DNA of 64,000 nt from Halomontanus rarus (GCF_017357405.1 NZ_CP071597.1:2728001-2792000); one strand, 5' to 3'. Shown: positions 1-9,076, counted from the stretch's first letter. Program-made: numbers and translations. The notes: generated by a model not told the origin, from the letters alone.

Positions 1-522
1 CGTGTCGTCGACGTGGTTCGGGAAACCGACGAACGGATCTCGACCCACCGGAGCGCGGTCGAAGCGTCCGTGACCGCCCTCGAGGAGATTTCGTCGTTCG
101 CCGATCGGACGAACGACGGGATTCAGGAGATTTCGGCGGCCAGCGACCAACAGGCGACCGCGACGCAGGAGGTTGCGACGATGACGGACGACGTGACCGC
201 GATCGGCGAGGAGACCAGCGCCGAGGCGGAAACGGTCGCGGCGGCTGCGGAGGAACAGACGGCCTCGGTGGTCGACGTCTCCCGGAACGCCGAAACGCTT
301 TCGGACCGCGCTCGAGAGCTCTCGGACCTGCTCTCGTCGTTCGAGGTATCGACCGACGTGTCGATCGACGCCTCGAGAGTCGACGTTTCGCGCGTCGGAA
401 CGGACGAGTCGACGGCTGAGTCCGAGACTGGTATCGAACGCGAGGGTGCACCCGATCGTCGGGACGACGGGAACGAAGCGGATGGAGGCGACGACCCGTC
501 GTCGATTCCAACGGAGAACTAA
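1..522 (+). CDS. Methyl-accepting chemotaxis (Htr-type) transducer, C-terminal part
   Basis: The frame is open from the first base, so the gene begins upstream of the window. The visible 173 residues are an alanine/glutamate-rich coiled coil with glutamate pairs and the heptad pattern that ends the cytoplasmic signalling bundle of chemoreceptors, including AAAAEEQTASV near residue 82 and the closing RARELSDLLSSFEV. An acidic, low-complexity tail follows and ends SSIPTEN. The hairpin tip that contacts CheA/CheW lies outside the window, as do any membrane and sensor domains, so the stimulus cannot be told. Family call is strong; subtype unknown. Confidence 0.85.
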   Translation, partial: RVVDVVRETDERISTHRSAVEASVTALEEISSFADRTNDGIQEISAASDQQATATQEVATMTDDVTAIGEETSAEAETVAAAAEEQTASVVDVSRNAETLSDRARELSDLLSSFEVSTDVSIDASRVDVSRVGTDESTAESETGIEREGAPDRRDDGNEADGGDDPSSIPTEN

Positions 523-575
523 CCGGATGACGTGATCCGACGGACCTAGGGTAATCGTCTTCGGGGTGCTCTCGC

Positions 576-1565
576 CTACTCTTCGACGGGGTGGTGTGGC
601 TGGATGAGCGGCCCGTTCTCGCCGTAGCCGACGCTGGCGACGACGCCGAATACCTTCTCGAGCAACTCGTCGGTCACGACCTCGTCCGGCGGTCCCCAGT
701 CGTAGACCGCGCCGTCTTTGAGTGCGATTAGGTTGTCGGCGTAGCGCGCCGCCTGCGCGATGTCGTGGAGGACGACGCCGACGGTGATGTCGCGCTCCTC
801 GGTCAGGGTGTCGACGATCTCCATGACCCGGAGCTGGTGGTGCAAGTCGAGGTAGGTCGTCGGCTCGTCGAGCAGGAGGACGTCGGTCTCCTGGGCGAGG
901 ACCATCGCGATCCACGCGAGTTGCTTCTGGCCGCCGCTCAGGTTGCCGACGGTCTCCTCGCGCAGGTGGTCGACCCCTGCGAGGTCGATCGCGCGTTCGA
1001 CGGCCCGAACGTCCTCGTCGCCGATGCTCTCGAAGAACCCGCGGTGGGGGTATCGGCCGTAGTAGACCAGTTCCTCGACGCTGAGGCTGCCCGGAGACTC
1101 GTTTTCCTGCGAGAGCAAGCCCACTCGCCGCGCGAACTCCTTCTTCTCGAAGCCGTCGATATTCCGGCCGTCGACGGTCACGACACCGGCCTCCGGCTCG
1201 AGTTGGCGTGCGAGTGACTTCAGCAGTGTCGACTTCCCGCTGCCGTTGGGGCCGACGAGGGCGGTCACTTCGCCGGCCGGCAGGTCGATGCGATCGCACT
1301 CGACGACGGGTTTCTCGGTCTGCGGGTAGCCAATCTCGAGGCCGTCGCCGACGAGTTCGGTGGCGTCGACTGTCGGGGACGGGGGCTGGTCGGCCTCGAC
1401 GGAAGCGCCGGGACTGACACCGGTCTGGATGCCGGTGCTGGAATCGGCCTGGGCGTCGGTCGTCGTCCGAACGTCGGTTCCGACCTCGACGTCGCTTTCA
1501 GGTTCGCCGTCGGGTTCGGTCCCGCTGCTCGCCTCCGACTCGGCCAGTCGACTGCGCTTACTCAT
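576..1565 (-). CDS. Iron/siderophore-type ABC transporter ATP-binding protein (FecE/BtuD-like)
   Basis: A 329-residue ATPase expected to energise import of ferric-siderophore, heme or cobalamin. Visible motifs: Walker A GPNGSGKST near residue 104, Q-loop LLSQENES, signature LSGGQKQ, Walker B VLLLDEPT and the H-loop VVLHD. The C-terminus resembles the FecE tail. The first ~70 residues are a low-complexity Thr/Ser/Asp/Glu extension not needed for the fold, so an internal start is possible; ATG at 1565 is kept because it is the only convincing start facing the operator at 1660-1677. No binding protein or permease gene lies beside it, unusual for this family, so partners must be encoded elsewhere. 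Iron repression is inferred from the palindrome. Confidence 0.9.
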   Translation of the reverse strand: MSKRSRLAESEASSGTEPDGEPESDVEVGTDVRTTTDAQADSSTGIQTGVSPGASVEADQPPSPTVDATELVGDGLEIGYPQTEKPVVECDRIDLPAGEVTALVGPNGSGKSTLLKSLARQLEPEAGVVTVDGRNIDGFEKKEFARRVGLLSQENESPGSLSVEELVYYGRYPHRGFFESIGDEDVRAVERAIDLAGVDHLREETVGNLSGGQKQLAWIAMVLAQETDVLLLDEPTTYLDLHHQLRVMEIVDTLTEERDITVGVVLHDIAQAARYADNLIALKDGAVYDWGPPDEVVTDELLEKVFGVVASVGYGENGPLIQPHHPVEE

Positions 1566-1659
1566 GGCTTCCCGCTCCGATATCGGGTCGCTCGAGTCGA
1601 GCCAGTCGGACCCGAGCTCCCGGTGTACGGTCGGCCGTCGATCCTGTCGCTCATTCGTA

Positions 1660-1677
1660 TTTTAGGCCGCCCTAAAA
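1660..1677 (-). promoter_or_regulatory. DtxR/SirR-like iron operator
   Basis: The 18-bp sequence TTTTAGGCCGCCCTAAAA is a perfect palindrome with 7-bp arms (TTTTAGG/CCTAAAA) and a 4-bp centre. It lies about 95 bp upstream of the ABC ATPase start. TTAGG-N-CCTAA palindromes are the known target type of metal-dependent DtxR-family repressors, which haloarchaea use for iron homeostasis. Seen: the palindrome and its place. Inferred: iron-dependent repression of the ATPase gene. Confidence 0.7.
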
Positions 1678-1703
1678 CAACTTAACAGCTTCGGTTCTTC
1701 GTC

Positions 1704-2123
1704 CTACTCGAGGAGCTCGATCTCGTCGTTTCCGTTCGGGACGGCACAGAGGAACGCGCCCGGTTCGTCGCTCTCGTTGCGATACCAGTGGATCGTTCCC
1801 GCGGGGATCAATAGCGAGTCTCCCTCGCTCACCAGGTGCTCTCGTCCCTGTCTCACTTTCTCGCTGTCGATCCCATCCCCGTTCGCTCCGGTCTCACCGA
1901 TACCGACCACGTACTCGCCGTCCAGAACGTACTGGACGTGTTCGACCTCGTTGGTATGTTTCGGGACTTCGGCCCCACTCTCGAGCGTGAATCGCCGGAG
2001 CGCGAAGTTCGGGGCGTTCTGGTCGTCGCCGATCAGGACGCCTTTCGAGAGGCCGGCGGCGGCGTCGACCGGTTCGGCGTCGATCTCGTCGTGTCGTCGG
2101 ACGACGGGTTCTGGATCGCGCAT
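1704..2123 (-). CDS. Cupin-domain protein
   Basis: A 139-residue single-domain cupin. The barrel is visible from GVLIGDDQNAPNFALRRFTL to the C-terminus. The first metal-binding motif reads as AEVPKHTNEVEHVQYVLDGE (His, Glu-His) and the second as IPAGTIHWYRNE with a conserved His. Start chosen at ATG 2123 (MRDPEPVV): the frame stays open further upstream but there it runs antisense-in-strand across the cold-shock gene and loses haloarchaeal composition. Small cupins of this kind serve as sugar or amino-acid isomerases, dioxygenases or sensors; the sequence does not decide. It is downstream of the cold-shock gene on the same strand with a 142-bp gap, so probably a separate unit. Confidence 0.75.
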   Translation of the reverse strand: MRDPEPVVRRHDEIDAEPVDAAAGLSKGVLIGDDQNAPNFALRRFTLESGAEVPKHTNEVEHVQYVLDGEYVVGIGETGANGDGIDSEKVRQGREHLVSEGDSLLIPAGTIHWYRNESDEPGAFLCAVPNGNDEIELLE

Positions 2124-2265
2124 GGTCTCGAAGAGGGATACGCGGTGCTGCGGGAAAACTGTCCGTGGTGTGGCCTCGAACCGAACTGGTCGCGTCGCTC
2201 GCGGGGTGATTAAATGAGAATCGTTCGTGTGCCGATGCTGCAGTGGTACGGTGAACTCGACTCGC

Positions 2266-2460
2266 TTACAGGCGAGTAACGTTCGTCGCGCGCGGGCCCT
2301 TCGGGGCCTGCTCGATATCGAATTCGAGTTCCTGTCCCTCCTCGAGGTCCGGACCGCCGATGTCTTCCATGTGGAAGAACACGTCGTCGTCCGCGTCGTC
2401 TGTCTCGATGAAGCCGTAACCGCCAGTGTCGTTGAAGAAGTCGACTTTGCCTTTCGCCAT
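2266..2460 (-). CDS. Cold-shock domain protein (CspA family)
   Basis: A 64-residue single cold-shock domain, an OB-fold that binds single-stranded RNA/DNA and acts as an RNA chaperone. RNP1 appears as GGYGFIET near residues 13-20 and RNP2 as DVFFHMEDI near 26-34. The domain begins at once with MAKGKVDFFND, so the start at 2460 is secure, and the length equals that of a complete domain. It is much more acidic than bacterial CspA, as expected in a salt-in halophile. Only 22 bp separate it from the upstream membrane-protein gene, so cotranscription is possible. Confidence 0.93.
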   Translation of the reverse strand: MAKGKVDFFNDTGGYGFIETDDADDDVFFHMEDIGGPDLEEGQELEFDIEQAPKGPRATNVTRL

Positions 2461-2482
2461 CGCCCCTGAAGAGAGGGTCCGA

Positions 2483-2827
2483 TCACAGATAATGCTTCCG
2501 ACTCGCCACTATCGGTGATGCGGGCCGACTCGAGCCCTGTCCGGTCGTTTTCCGTTCGGACGTTCTATCTCTCGAGAGCGTTCGTCGATCGTCCGTTTCG
2601 GAACGGTCCGCTACACGTCCGCTCCCCTCGAGTCGGCGAACCGACACCGAGACGAAGTACACCAGCATGAAGAGGAAGAAGCCGACGACGAACCCGACCA
2701 GTTCCCGCGTCCCGATCGCCTCGGGGTTCGTCACGCCGACGATAGCGAGACCGATCACGAAGACCGCGACCGTAAACGCCCCGACGGTGTAGTAAAAGCC
2801 CGTATCCGACTCGAGAACCTGTCGCAT
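2483..2827 (-). CDS. Small two-helix membrane protein, unknown function
   Basis: From ATG 2827 the protein is 114 residues: a short cytoplasmic start (MRQVLESDTGFYY), two hydrophobic helices (about residues 12-32 and 45-68), then a polar Arg/Ser-rich tail. The frame is open to 2938, but the extra 37 N-terminal residues are very arginine-rich and not haloarchaeal in composition, so the later start is preferred. No family recognised. It is divergent from the histidine kinase gene at 2998 and upstream of the cold-shock gene. Confidence 0.55.
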   Translation of the reverse strand: MRQVLESDTGFYYTVGAFTVAVFVIGLAIVGVTNPEAIGTRELVGFVVGFFLFMLVYFVSVSVRRLEGSGRVADRSETDDRRTLSRDRTSERKTTGQGSSRPASPIVASRKHYL

Positions 2828-2997
2828 ACGCCACCGTTCGAAGGCGAACCGCAAAACGATAGCGACCTGCGTCCGTCGGCCGGTCTCGGGCGTTCGTCCC
2901 ACCGTTGCCGCCGTGACCCGCCTCGCTCGCTCGACCAACCGCGACTCACCTTTCGACGGGAACCAGATTCAAGAGGGGTCCCCAGAATGGGTGGACT

Positions 2998-3906
2998 GTG
3001 CTGGGTACTCTCCGATCGTTACGGCTCACACCGGCGATGATCGCGAGTTGCTACTTCGTGCTCAGCAGCGGCTGGATCCTGTTCAGCGACCGGTTGATCG
3101 GTGCGTTGATCGACGATCCGGCCCGCCTGGCCTGGATCCAGACGGCGAAGGGCTGGTTCTTCGTCGCCGTCTCGGCGCTTCTCCTCTACGTTCTCGTCTC
3201 CCGCAGCCAGCGCGAACTCGAGCGGTCGAACGACCGCCTCGACGCGGTCGTCCAGCAGACGAGCGTCCTCCATCGCGTCCTCAGACACAACCTCCGGAAT
3301 ACGTGCAACGTGATCCGCGGCACCACCGAACGGCTCCGGAGCGACACCGACACCGACACCGACGTCGACGACGCGACGCTCCTCTCGATCGTCGCCGAGG
3401 AGACCGACTCCCTCGTCGAACTCAGTGAGAAGACGTCCCGGCTCCGCACGCTCGTCCTCGACGAGCGCGACCACACGACCGTCCTCGACCTCGTTCCGGT
3501 CGTCGAGGCCAGCGTCGACCGGCTACGCGAGACGACGTCGAACGTCGAGTTCCGGACCGATCTGCCGGCTCACGCTCCCGTCGAGGTCCATCCCCGATTC
3601 GAACTCGTCGTCGAGGAACTCCTCGAGAACAGCCTCGAGCACAACACGCACGAGGAGCTGCGGGTCGAAATCTCGGTTCGAACCGTCGACGGATCGACGG
3701 TCTTCGAGGTCTCCGACAACGGATCCGGACTGCCCGAAATCGAGCAGGACGTCCTCGAGATGGACGTCGAACGGCCGATGGTCCACTCGCAGGGGCTCGG
3801 GTTGTGGCTCGTCAGGACGATCGTCGCCGCCTCCGGTGGCGATTTCCGGATGGTCGACAACGACCCTCGCGGGACGGTTGCGAGGGTGTCCGTTTCCGTT
3901 CCCTGA
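2998..3906 (+). CDS. Membrane-bound sensor histidine kinase
   Basis: A 302-residue kinase starting at GTG 2998. Two membrane helices occupy about residues 13-35 and 50-70 with a very short extracytoplasmic loop, then a coiled linker. The phosphoacceptor helix carries the haloarchaeal H-box VLRHNLRN (His near residue 97). The ATPase domain shows the N-box ELLENSLEHN, G1 DNGSGLPE and G2 GLGLWLVRTIV. There is no PAS or GAF domain, so the membrane part is presumably the sensor. No response-regulator gene is adjacent, which is common for haloarchaeal orphan kinases. The promoter must lie in the 59-170 bp shared with the divergent membrane-protein gene. Confidence 0.88.
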   Translation: MLGTLRSLRLTPAMIASCYFVLSSGWILFSDRLIGALIDDPARLAWIQTAKGWFFVAVSALLLYVLVSRSQRELERSNDRLDAVVQQTSVLHRVLRHNLRNTCNVIRGTTERLRSDTDTDTDVDDATLLSIVAEETDSLVELSEKTSRLRTLVLDERDHTTVLDLVPVVEASVDRLRETTSNVEFRTDLPAHAPVEVHPRFELVVEELLENSLEHNTHEELRVEISVRTVDGSTVFEVSDNGSGLPEIEQDVLEMDVERPMVHSQGLGLWLVRTIVAASGGDFRMVDNDPRGTVARVSVSVP

Positions 3907-3960
3907 TGGTCCTCCGTGCCGGGCGACCCGTCGTCCGGTCGCCCCATCGCCTCGTCACCC

Positions 3961-4722
3961 TCAATCGGTCAACCCGAATCCGCGTTTAAACAGGGTGACG
4001 TCGATCGCCAGTACGACCGCCGTGAGTCCCACGAGCACGCCGAGGGACGTCAGCGGGACGAGGTCGCTGTAGCCCAGAAAGCCGTAGCGCACGCTGTCGA
4101 CCATGTACACCATCGGATTCAGTCGGGAGACCTGCCGCCAGGTCGGCGTGAGCATCTCGAGCGAGTAGAAGACGGCGCCGAAGAACACCAGCGGCCGGAG
4201 GATGAACTGGTTCATTACGGTGAGGTCGTCGAAGTCCCGCGCCCAGAGTCCGCCGATGATTCCGAACCCGGCGAAGAGGACGCTGATGACGCCCATCGTG
4301 ACGACGAGGTAGAGCGCGTGTTCGACGGTCACCGGCGTGAACAGGGCCCCGATGGCGGCGATGATCGCGCCGACGATCAGTCCCCTGACCGCGCTCGCGG
4401 CGACGTAGGCGACGACCATCTCGAGGTACGACAGCGGCGAGGTGAGCGTCTCGTGTATGTACTCGTTCCAGCGCCCGTGAAAGATCGAGAAGGAGGCGTT
4501 CTCGAAGGCGTTCGAGATCGTCCCCAGCACGATGAGACCGGGGAGGATGAAGAGGATGTAGTCGAAGCCGGCGATCCGGTCGATCCGGCCGCCGAGGACG
4601 ATCCCGAAGACGGCGAAGTAGAGGACGTTCGTGATCGCCGGCGGGAGGAAGGTGTTCTTGGGTCGACGGACGAACCGCAGGATCTCCCGGCGGAACAGCG
4701 CTCGAGCGCCGGTCGAAAACAT
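3961..4722 (-). CDS. ABC-2 type transporter permease
   Basis: A 253-residue membrane protein with six predicted helices and the ABC-2 fold: cytoplasmic start MFSTGARALFRREILRFVRRP, an intermediate helix region around FENASFSIFHGRWNEYIHET, and the typical C-terminal NPMVYMVDSVRYGFLG. It forms the channel of an exporter or multidrug/lipid transporter with the ATPase upstream. Its ATG overlaps the TGA of the ATPase gene (shared base 4722), so the two are translationally coupled. Substrate unknown. Confidence 0.9.
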   Translation of the reverse strand: MFSTGARALFRREILRFVRRPKNTFLPPAITNVLYFAVFGIVLGGRIDRIAGFDYILFILPGLIVLGTISNAFENASFSIFHGRWNEYIHETLTSPLSYLEMVVAYVAASAVRGLIVGAIIAAIGALFTPVTVEHALYLVVTMGVISVLFAGFGIIGGLWARDFDDLTVMNQFILRPLVFFGAVFYSLEMLTPTWRQVSRLNPMVYMVDSVRYGFLGYSDLVPLTSLGVLVGLTAVVLAIDVTLFKRGFGLTD

Positions 4723-5780
4723 CAGGCGACCCCCTCCGTTTCTCGCTCGGGCGGTCGGTCGTCGGTCTTCCCGTTCCCGTCACTGTCTTCCGCTCCCCCT
4801 CCTTCTCCGTCTCCGTCTCCTTCTCCACCCTCCCGCCCGCTCGCCGACGACCGCGTCACCGTCCGATCCTCCCGGTCGGTGAGATCGACGAAGATCTCCT
4901 CGAGCGAGGTCCGGGTGATCTCGAGATCGGCGATCTCGTGGCCCGCAGCTTCGAGGTCGTTGAGCAGCCGCGGGGCCGTCGAGCCGCCGTCGTCGACGCG
5001 GACCTCGAGTCGGTCGTCGGCGAGCGACGTTTCGTGGGCGTACTCCCCGAGCGGAGGAACGGACGCCGGCGGCGACTCGAGCCGAACCGCGATGGTGTCC
5101 GTTCCCCGCTCTTTGAGTTCGTCGGGGGTCGCGACCGTCACCGTCCGGCCCTCGTCGAGGATCGCGACGCGGTCGCAGAGTCGTTCGGCCTCCTCGATGT
5201 AGTGGGTGGTCAACAGGACGGTAGTCCCCTCCTCGTTGAGTTCGGTGACCAGCTCCCAGAGGTCGTGGCGCAGTTGGACGTCGACGCCGGCGGTCGGCTC
5301 GTCCAGAATGAGCAGATCGGGCTCGGTCACGAGCGCTCGCGCGAGCAGGAGCCGTCGTTTCATTCCGCCGGAGAGCCAGTCGAAGCGCTCGTTTCGCTTG
5401 TCGTAGATGCCGACCCGCTCGAGGACGTCGTCGGCCCGGCGTTTCGCTTCCGCCTGCGGGATTCCGTGGTAGCCCGCCTTGTGAGCGAGCACTTCCCGGA
5501 TGGGGAAGAAGCGGTCGACGTTGAACTCCTGGGGCGCGAGTCCGATCGCGTCTCTGGCCTGCTGGTAGTCGGTCTCGACGTCGTGACCGAACACCCGCGC
5601 CTCGCCGCCGCTCTTTCGAACCAGGCCGACGAGGGTGTTGATGAACGTCGTCTTGCCCGCCCCGTTTGGGCCGAGCAGCCCGAAGAACTCCCCCTCCTCG
5701 ACGGTCAGCGACAGCCCGGAAAGCGCCTGCAGGTCGCCGTACTCCTTGCGGAGGTCCCGCGTCTCGATGGCCGGTGGCAT
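4722..5780 (-). CDS. ABC-2 type transporter ATP-binding protein
   Basis: A 352-residue ATPase of the CcmA/NodI/DrrA type. Walker A GPNGAGKTTF (near residue 38), Q-loop GLAPQEFNVDR, signature LSGGMKRR, Walker B LLILDEPTAGVD and switch His in LLTTHYIEEAERL are present. A DrrA-like C-terminal domain follows, then ~45 residues of Gly/Glu/Asp-rich linker with no fold. Start MPPAIETRDLRKEYG fits the domain edge. It is the promoter-proximal partner of the permease that overlaps its stop; the divergent neighbour is an aldo/keto reductase. Confidence 0.93.
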   Translation of the reverse strand: MPPAIETRDLRKEYGDLQALSGLSLTVEEGEFFGLLGPNGAGKTTFINTLVGLVRKSGGEARVFGHDVETDYQQARDAIGLAPQEFNVDRFFPIREVLAHKAGYHGIPQAEAKRRADDVLERVGIYDKRNERFDWLSGGMKRRLLLARALVTEPDLLILDEPTAGVDVQLRHDLWELVTELNEEGTTVLLTTHYIEEAERLCDRVAILDEGRTVTVATPDELKERGTDTIAVRLESPPASVPPLGEYAHETSLADDRLEVRVDDGGSTAPRLLNDLEAAGHEIADLEITRTSLEEIFVDLTDREDRTVTRSSASGREGGEGDGDGEGGGAEDSDGNGKTDDRPPERETEGVA

Positions 5781-5937
5781 TCGTCTCGAGGTCGGCCATT
5801 GGTCCGGTTAAGGGTGTTGCATCCGGCCATCGCGTCGGTTCTGAAGTGACCGTTCTGTGACGTCTCCACCGTCATCGTGCGGCAAACCGGACCGGTAGCC
5901 GTACACCCAAGGGCGTCCGTCGGAAGGACTTACCAAC

Positions 5938-6747
5938 ATGGTACTCGAGGAACTCCCACGGATCGGACTCGGCACGTATTCGGACGACGACCGCGAGCAG
6001 TGGACCGAGAACGTCGAGACCGCACTCGAGGTCGGCTACCGACACGTCGACACCGCGCAGGTCTACGAGAACGAGCAGTACGTCGGCGAGGGACTCCGGC
6101 GGTCGTCGGTCGACCGCGACGACGTCTTCCTCGCGACCAAGACGGTCCACCACGACGTCCCACAGAGCGCGGATCGGGTCGGCGACGCGATCGACGGCTG
6201 TCTCGAGCGGCTAGGCGTCGATCACGTCGACCTGCTGTACGTCCACTGGCCGTCGGGGATCTACGATCACGACACGGTCCTTCCGCAGTACGACGAGGCC
6301 TACGAGGCGGGGAAGACCCGCCACATCGGCCTCTCGAACTTCTCGCCGGAACTCCTGGCCGAAGCACGAGAGGTCCTCGACGCGCCGCTGTACGCCCACC
6401 AGGTCGAGATGCACCCGCTGCTCCAGCAGGAGGAACTGCTCGCCGATTCCCGCGACCACGACTACCGGATGGTCGCCTACTCGCCGCTGGCGAAAGGCGA
6501 AGTGTTCGAGGTCCCGGTCCTGCAAGAAATCGCCGAGAAACACGACGTGACACCGGCTCACGTCAGTCTGGCGTGGCTCCTCGAGAAGGGCGTCACGCCG
6601 ATTCCGAAAGCCAGCAGCGAAGCGCACATGCGCGCGAACCTCGAGGCGCTCGAGGTGGCACTCGACGACGAGGACGTAGAGCGGATCGATTCGATCGATC
6701 GAGAGTATCGCGTCATCGACGCGGATCACGGACCCTGGAACTGGTAG
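5938..6747 (+). CDS. Aldo/keto reductase
   Basis: A 269-residue NAD(P)H-dependent carbonyl reductase with the AKR catalytic tetrad in place: Asp and Tyr in HVDTAQVYENE, Lys in LATKTVHHD, His in LLYVHWPSG. The cofactor end is visible in PIPKASSEAHMRANLEAL. It resembles the AKR5/2,5-diketo-gluconate reductase group rather than the longer AKR at 13.6 kb. It starts at ATG 5938 after the shared intergenic region with the divergent ABC exporter and is convergent with the first Gfo/Idh gene. Physiological substrate not deducible. Confidence 0.92.
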   Translation: MVLEELPRIGLGTYSDDDREQWTENVETALEVGYRHVDTAQVYENEQYVGEGLRRSSVDRDDVFLATKTVHHDVPQSADRVGDAIDGCLERLGVDHVDLLYVHWPSGIYDHDTVLPQYDEAYEAGKTRHIGLSNFSPELLAEAREVLDAPLYAHQVEMHPLLQQEELLADSRDHDYRMVAYSPLAKGEVFEVPVLQEIAEKHDVTPAHVSLAWLLEKGVTPIPKASSEAHMRANLEALEVALDDEDVERIDSIDREYRVIDADHGPWNW

Positions 6748-6810
6748 CGGTCCGTTCTCGTCCAGTTTCACTCTCCGTCGCGTTTCGCGTTTCACTCGTC
6801 GACCTGCAAG

Positions 6811-7950
6811 CTACAACTCGACGGCGCTCGACTCGGACCGTTCGGCGATCTCCTCCGTCGACAGTTCGCGGCCCGCTTCCTGTGCGAGGTAAATCCCTTC
6901 CATCACCAGCATCGAGTTGAGCGCGAGTTCCCCGGTCGGGATCGGGTCCTCCGCGCTGCCCTCGAGCGTGTCGATCCAGTGGGCGAACTGACTCTCGCCC
7001 TCGACGTCGTAGCCGGTCTCGCTTCCCAACAGTCCCTGTCGGCGCTCGAACTCGTCGAGATCGAGCGAGACGGTCGCCTCGTAGTCGGCCGCCGTCGTGT
7101 AGAACTCGAAGGGCTCGAGCTGGAGGCCGCCCTGCGATCCCGCGACGACGCTCGGCTCGTCGGGGAGGAACATGTGCCAGGCCGCTCGCAGCGACAGCAG
7201 CGAGCCGTCCTCGAGGTGGGCGAAGCCGACGCCGGCGTCCTCGACGTCGTAGCCCGACTCTGCGAGTCGCTCGCCGTAGACCTCGCGGTCGCCGACGAGT
7301 TCCTCGTCGTAGGCGTCCGCGGTGTGCTCGAACGTCGAGCCGCCGACGCGTTCGACCGGCGCGTTGCCCAGCAGGTAGAGCAACTGGCCGAGGACGTAGG
7401 TCCCGATGTCGATGACCGGGCCGCCGCCCGACGCCTCTTTCGAGACGAACGAGGGCGTCCCGTAGCCGTCGATGTACGGTCGACCGCGCCGGCGCGAGAA
7501 GACGCCGCGTGCGTAGTAGGGATCGCCGAGCTTCCCGTCGTCGATCAGCGTGCGAGCGGCCCGCGTCTCGGGCGTGAACAGTTCCACGTTCTGGACGCCC
7601 AACTCGACGCCCGCGTCCTCGCAGGCGTCGGCCATCGCCTTCGCGTCGGTGTAGGTCGCCGCCAGCGGTTTCTCGCAGAAGACGTGACAGCCGGCGTCGG
7701 CCGCCGCGACCGTCACCGGCCGGTGGAGGTTGTTGTGGACGCAGACGGAGACCGCGTCGAGACCGGCGTCCTCGAGCATGTCCCGGAAGTCCCCGTAGAC
7801 GGCGGCGCCGTGCTCCTCGGCGAGTTCGGTCGCCGCCTCCTCGTCGATGTCCGCGACGGCGGCGACGTTCGCGCCCTCGACCGCCTCGTACTCTCCCGCG
7901 TGTTGCTGTCCGCGATTCCCCGCACCGACGATGCCGATATCGATCGTCAT
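6811..7950 (-). CDS. Gfo/Idh/MocA family oxidoreductase
   Basis: A 379-residue NAD(P)-dependent dehydrogenase of sugars or inositols. The Rossmann motif IGIVGAGNRGQQH lies at residues 4-16; the signature CEKPLAATYTDAK (catalytic Lys) follows near residue 91; the C-terminal alpha/beta domain includes ASGGGPVIDIGTYVLGQLLYLLG, where the Asp/Gly-Thr-His-like position reads DIGTY. Length is usual for the family. A second, only distantly similar Gfo/Idh gene lies upstream on the same strand (gap 85 bp), so they may be cotranscribed and act on related sugar derivatives. Confidence 0.92.
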   Translation of the reverse strand: MTIDIGIVGAGNRGQQHAGEYEAVEGANVAAVADIDEEAATELAEEHGAAVYGDFRDMLEDAGLDAVSVCVHNNLHRPVTVAAADAGCHVFCEKPLAATYTDAKAMADACEDAGVELGVQNVELFTPETRAARTLIDDGKLGDPYYARGVFSRRRGRPYIDGYGTPSFVSKEASGGGPVIDIGTYVLGQLLYLLGNAPVERVGGSTFEHTADAYDEELVGDREVYGERLAESGYDVEDAGVGFAHLEDGSLLSLRAAWHMFLPDEPSVVAGSQGGLQLEPFEFYTTAADYEATVSLDLDEFERRQGLLGSETGYDVEGESQFAHWIDTLEGSAEDPIPTGELALNSMLVMEGIYLAQEAGRELSTEEIAERSESSAVEL

Positions 7951-8035
7951 AGCGGGAGGCGTGTTACGAATCGAAATAATTCCTTCTATCTGTACTCAAT
8001 TTTCACTCGGTTCTCGGGCGGCCGCTGCCGGCTCC

Positions 8036-9076
8036 CTACTCGACCAGCTCGAGTGCGCTCCCCTCTTCGACGCTCCGTCTCGCTGTTTCGACGATCCGCT
8101 GGGCCTCCCGACAGAACGCCGGGTCCGTCGGCCCCTCGAGCTCGCCGCCGCTCTCGAGGCGGTCGATCAGGTACGTCACGAGGTTCTCGAACCGCTCTGG
8201 CAGGGGGTCGGGGTCGACGACGTACCCCTCCGGTTCTTCGGCAGTCGTCACCCGGATCGGACAGCCGCGCTCGCGGGTGCTGATCGAACCCTCGGTGCCG
8301 ACGATCTCGTACCCCTTCATGGGCTGGGGTTCGACCTCCCAGGGATTCGTCAACATCCGCCAGCTGGTTTGCAGCGTCGAGAGCCCCTCGTCGTACCGGC
8401 AGACCGTCGAACTCTGGACGTCGACCGCGAGGTCGTCGGGGACGTAGGCGTCCGCGTAGACGGACTCGGGAAGGTCGCCGTCGCGGAACCACGTCGAGAA
8501 CGTCGCGCCGTAGCCCAGGTAGTCGAGCATCGACCCGCCGCCCGCCTCCGGGTCGTAGAACCAGCTGTCCGCGGGCGGTGCGCCGGCGTTCCCGCCGTAG
8601 TACTGGACTTCGAGGACGTCGCCGACGACGCCGTCGTCGACGAGTCGCTTCACCTCGTGTTTGACGGGATCCCACATCACCGGCCAGTTGAGGGCGAACA
8701 GCCCGTCGGTTTCGCCCGCCGCCTCGAGCATCCGGTCGGCGTCCGCGAGGTCGGCGGCCAGCGGTTTCTCGATCGCGATGTGGACGCCGTCGTCGAAGGC
8801 GGCGACCCGTTCGACGAACTCGGCGTGCAGCGAGTTTCGCGGGCAGCCAAGAACGACGTCGGGGTCGGTCTCCTCGAGACACCGGTCCAGATCGTCGTAG
8901 ACCGCCTCGTCGGGGATCTCGAGGTCGTCGACCGCCCGCTCGAGCGAGCCGGTCGAGGTCGCCGGCTCCTCGTCGCAGACGCCGACGAGTTCCGCGTCCG
9001 GGTGGTCACGGACCCACTCGAGGTTCGTGTTCATGTGCATCTGGTCGAAGTTCGCGCCGACGAATCGCCAGGTCAT
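8036..9076 (-). CDS. Gfo/Idh/MocA family oxidoreductase, second copy
   Basis: From ATG 9076 the protein is 346 residues. The N-terminal nucleotide fold is the haloarchaeal variant RFVGANFDQMHMNTNLEW, without the usual GxGxxG; the EKPLAADLADADRML segment with the catalytic Lys sits near residue 98, and the conserved GGGSMLDYLGYGA follows. The frame is open to 9487, but the upstream part reads as a decayed aldo/keto reductase and is not part of this enzyme. It is only distantly similar to the downstream copy, so not a recent duplicate. Confidence 0.9.
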   Translation of the reverse strand: MTWRFVGANFDQMHMNTNLEWVRDHPDAELVGVCDEEPATSTGSLERAVDDLEIPDEAVYDDLDRCLEETDPDVVLGCPRNSLHAEFVERVAAFDDGVHIAIEKPLAADLADADRMLEAAGETDGLFALNWPVMWDPVKHEVKRLVDDGVVGDVLEVQYYGGNAGAPPADSWFYDPEAGGGSMLDYLGYGATFSTWFRDGDLPESVYADAYVPDDLAVDVQSSTVCRYDEGLSTLQTSWRMLTNPWEVEPQPMKGYEIVGTEGSISTRERGCPIRVTTAEEPEGYVVDPDPLPERFENLVTYLIDRLESGGELEGPTDPAFCREAQRIVETARRSVEEGSALELVE

